Below are positions 19,319 through 21,207 of a stretch of 21,207 bases of DNA, one piece after another. The stretch lies in the NCBI GenBank assembly GCA_018302885.1, contig JAGVZC010000017.1, positions 1-21,207 on the forward strand, written 5' to 3'. The notes below the pieces were generated by a model. It ran no database searches, had not been told where the DNA came from, and was given only the letters and a program-made list of their open reading frames with translations. The translations under genes and the position numbers were made by a program. Each line of letters begins with the position of its first letter. The first letter of the stretch is position 1. Source of the stretch: Candidatus Woesearchaeota archaeon. GTDB lineage: Archaea; Nanobdellota; Nanobdellia; SCGC-AAA011-G17; GW2011-AR20.

Positions 19319-20863
19319 TTATTTTTTATCCTCCGTGATTTTTATATTGTGTGGCAGCATATCCTCTAGAGTTCTTCCAGAAGCTTTTTCAAGCACCACT
19401 TTTTTCCTGAAACTTTCTAAATCATGAGCTCCTGAATTTGATATGGTGGTTCTTATGTATCTTGCATCTCTCTCTACATTTGGTTTTAGCCTTCCTGCAT
19501 AATCCACAAGCCCAACAACACCCTCAACTGTAGCCCCCGAAAGAGTTGAATGAGCGTACCTTTCAAAAGAAGGTGATAAATCCAATTGTGAATCTTCTGG
19601 CGAATCCTGTAAATTTATACCATGCATATAAACCAATCTTGCTCTTGGATGCCCTTCCCCCCAGGATTCTACAAATTTTATATTTGCTTCTTCTGTAATT
19701 GGATTTCTATTTGAATCAAATTTTCTTGCGGCTGCTTCATAAAATCTATTAAAATAATTACCCATCATAACAAGATCTGCAAAAGCTAAAGCAACGGTTA
19801 TGTCTTTAACATTTCCAATTGAACCATCCAAAACAAGAGAAACGTATCTTTTTTTATTTTCATAATATTTGTCTCTTGCTTCTGCAAGCTCTTTTGCCAC
19901 TGTAAATTGCCCTCTTCCATTTCCTCTCTCTGAACCTGTTTTGCATATTGAGCCAACACCCATTCCACCAATTATATAATCAGCTCCCTCATCTGCAAAT
20001 TTTTCAAAATGCACCCCCCTTATTATATTGCCTATTCCAAAAGGTTTTTCTGGAAATTTTTTCTTAGCATATTTAAGTATTTCAAGTGCATTATCAAAAC
20101 AGGCATTAGAAGAATCTATTGTTAAAGTATCCACCTGCGGACCCCATTTCTCTATTTCTTCTTTCCAATTCCCCCTTGTACCTATTGCTATGCCCATATA
20201 ATTTGTGTCAAAATCATTTAAGAACGCAATTTCTTTTAAGATATTTTCTCCATTGATTATTTCAATTATTGGAATAAATCTCATATCAGAAGATTTATTA
20301 AAAATCTCCTTGATTTCATCCTCTCTAACTGGCTCTTTTAAACAAAAAATTTCATTTTTATTTTTTGGTTTTTCTGATAGTTTATGCATGAATTTAGCTA
20401 TATCTGTATCTGGCGGTACAATAAGAGGATGATTAGGATCATGAATATAAATGCCATCTAATTTAGAAAACCTGTCCATAACAGGAATAACAGAATATCC
20501 TGTTCTTTCAACTAATTTTACAGCATCACCAACGGTGTGGTTTAAATCAATAGATTCAGGATTTGATAATAATTCTACATCCCCCTTCTTTAAACACGCA
20601 TTATTGTTTGCATCAATAATTGCCTGCTTATCCTTGTCCCTCAAACTTCTTGGAATCATTGTCAAGATTCCATTTCTTCCAGCAGTCATAGCCATATCAG
20701 TACCAACAACAGACTGCATTCTTGCAGTCATAAAGGGATACTGCAAAGAAATCGGACCAAGGGTTGTTTTGAGAGAAATTTCTTCTGGCGGAACCTCAAT
20801 CCAGCCTGTTAAAATAAGATACTCACTTAAACTTTCAGAAAATTTATCTGATATTTCAACCAT
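19319..20863 (-). CDS. guaB: IMP dehydrogenase-like protein, 514 aa
   Basis: IMPDH oxidises IMP to XMP, the first step toward GMP. The barrel begins with SLKTTLGPISLQYPFMTARMQSVVGTDMA. Residues about 105-213 form the CBS-domain insertion (VGDAVKLVERTGYSVIPVMD is typical CBS). The barrel resumes with TLTIDSSNACFDN, and IGGMGVGSICKTG (298-310) holds the catalytic cysteine C307. The flap/helix ATVEGVVGLVDYAGRL follows. Differences from the common family are notable: the active-site loop reads GMGVGSICKTGSERGNGRG, longer and glycine-rich, against GIGPGSICTTR. It may therefore be a divergent IMPDH or a GMP-reductase-related branch. It leads an operon with purA, with a palindrome over its putative TATA box. 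Confidence 0.85.
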   Translation of the reverse strand: MVEISDKFSESLSEYLILTGWIEVPPEEISLKTTLGPISLQYPFMTARMQSVVGTDMAMTAGRNGILTMIPRSLRDKDKQAIIDANNNACLKKGDVELLSNPESIDLNHTVGDAVKLVERTGYSVIPVMDRFSKLDGIYIHDPNHPLIVPPDTDIAKFMHKLSEKPKNKNEIFCLKEPVREDEIKEIFNKSSDMRFIPIIEIINGENILKEIAFLNDFDTNYMGIAIGTRGNWKEEIEKWGPQVDTLTIDSSNACFDNALEILKYAKKKFPEKPFGIGNIIRGVHFEKFADEGADYIIGGMGVGSICKTGSERGNGRGQFTVAKELAEARDKYYENKKRYVSLVLDGSIGNVKDITVALAFADLVMMGNYFNRFYEAAARKFDSNRNPITEEANIKFVESWGEGHPRARLVYMHGINLQDSPEDSQLDLSPSFERYAHSTLSGATVEGVVGLVDYAGRLKPNVERDARYIRTTISNSGAHDLESFRKKVVLEKASGRTLEDMLPHNIKITEDKK

Positions 20864-20880
20864 AAGATATTAGCATATTA

Positions 20881-20896
20881 AATGTTTTTAAACATT
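20881..20896. promoter_or_regulatory. Inverted repeat overlapping the guaB-purA TATA box
   Basis: AATGTTT-TT-AAACATT is a 7-bp inverted repeat around a 2-base centre. It covers the A/T box (TTTAAAAAC on the minus strand) about 26 nt upstream of the guaB ATG. A homodimeric repressor bound here would block TBP. Confidence 0.45.
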
Positions 20897-20928
20897 ATTC
20901 AGAAAGAATAGTATATATTGCATCATAT

Positions 20929-21207
20929 TTATAAAATGGGGGTTATTGAATATTTTTTTGGAACATCATAAAATATTGTAACTGAATTAGACCCATTTCT
21001 TGACTGACCTAACGGATCAGCTATTCCAATCTCAATACCAGAAGCAAAAAGAGGTGTTATATGATTATGGTATAAATATATTCTATCAGTATGTGAAAGC
21101 CCCCTTACTTCCAATGATGCTTCTCTGCGCTTTTTGGTTCCACCTATTTTCCTTACAACCAAATCAATAGAAAGTCCGCCCCCTTCTATATGAACTCCCT
21201 GATTCAA
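20929..21207 (-). CDS. Unrecognised protein, 5'-partial, C-terminal 92 aa
   Basis: The frame is open from the window edge to the stop at 20929-20931. The TTG at the edge need not be its start. The visible part is beta-rich and polar: GGGLSIDLVVRKIGGTKKRR, EASLEVRGLSHTDRIYLYHN, and TPLFASGIEIGIADPLGQSR near the end. There are no membrane segments. The VRKIGG...EVRG...GIEIGI order recalls small beta-barrel regulators of the CsrA type, but the spacing does not fit well and I make no family call. It lies upstream of the guaB-purA operon on the same strand, separated by 65 nt that contain the guaB promoter. Confidence 0.6.
   Translation of the reverse strand: MNQGVHIEGGGLSIDLVVRKIGGTKKRREASLEVRGLSHTDRIYLYHNHITPLFASGIEIGIADPLGQSRNGSNSVTIFYDVPKKYSITPIL

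Noticed and set aside
20451..20873. Plus-strand 140-codon frame opposite the IMPDH-like gene
   Set aside because: It is a shadow of the guaB-like gene. There is no promoter or ribosome-binding site, and the residues have no pattern.
20929..21207. CsrA-type carbon storage regulator
   Set aside because: Only a loose VRKIGG...GIEIGI resemblance exists. The length and spacing do not match, and CsrA is a bacterial family.
1..21207. CRISPR arrays, complete insertion sequences and replication origins
   Set aside because: No regularly spaced direct repeats, no transposase frame and no clustered origin-type repeats next to an Orc1/Cdc6 gene were seen.

Overview
The window is a stretch of archaeal chromosome, AT-rich, most likely from a small-genome DPANN lineage (Woesearchaeota/Pacearchaeota-like). 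That placement is inferred from gene content and is not proven. The archaeal signs are eL41, GatD, AMP phosphorylase, an AK6/Fap7-type kinase, a SecF-before-SecD order, XerA, DUF357, FtsZ, tRNA genes without encoded CCA, bulge-helix-bulge tRNA introns, and TATA boxes about 26 nt before many start codons (leaderless genes). A minority of genes (DUF378, ftsZ, the 98-aa membrane protein) have clear Shine-Dalgarno sequences.

Bases 1-3300 are a worn accessory strip around three tRNA genes. It holds an intact RelB-like antitoxin with an internally deleted RelE toxin, a small palindromic element, a HIT-family hydrolase bracketed by a 15-bp inverted repeat, a XerA recombinase broken by one in-frame TAA, tRNA-Thr(CGT), a tiny basic ORF, a DUF378 protein, tRNA-Leu(TAA) and a LAGLIDADG-like C-terminal remnant. 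It ends with a tRNA-Thr(GGT) gene that I read as carrying two very small introns (18 and 12 nt), each in a regular bulge-helix-bulge fold.

Bases 3300-12600 are mostly housekeeping: AlkD-like glycosylase, adenylate kinase, GatD, ftsZ, a nitroreductase, an EamA-type membrane protein, tRNA-Gly(GCC), a truncated S66-peptidase remnant, an AI-2E-type transporter translationally coupled to AMP phosphorylase, and a YdjM-like membrane protein. The ftsZ upstream region contains two hairpins with different stems but the same nine-base loop.

Bases 12590-16310 hold tRNA-Ser(CGA) and, on the minus strand, a tightly packed operon: eL41, DUF357, AK6/Fap7-like kinase, secF, secD and a small membrane protein. 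It joins ribosome biogenesis to Sec-dependent export. Next come an APC permease, a lysine-rich 51-aa peptide and a probable structured non-coding RNA of about 240 nt with its own TATA box. The last part is an IMP-dehydrogenase-like gene with purA, an operon covering both branches from IMP, with an inverted repeat over its putative TATA box. adk, AMP phosphorylase, purA and guaB give the window a purine-nucleotide theme. The window ends inside an unrecognised minus-strand gene.
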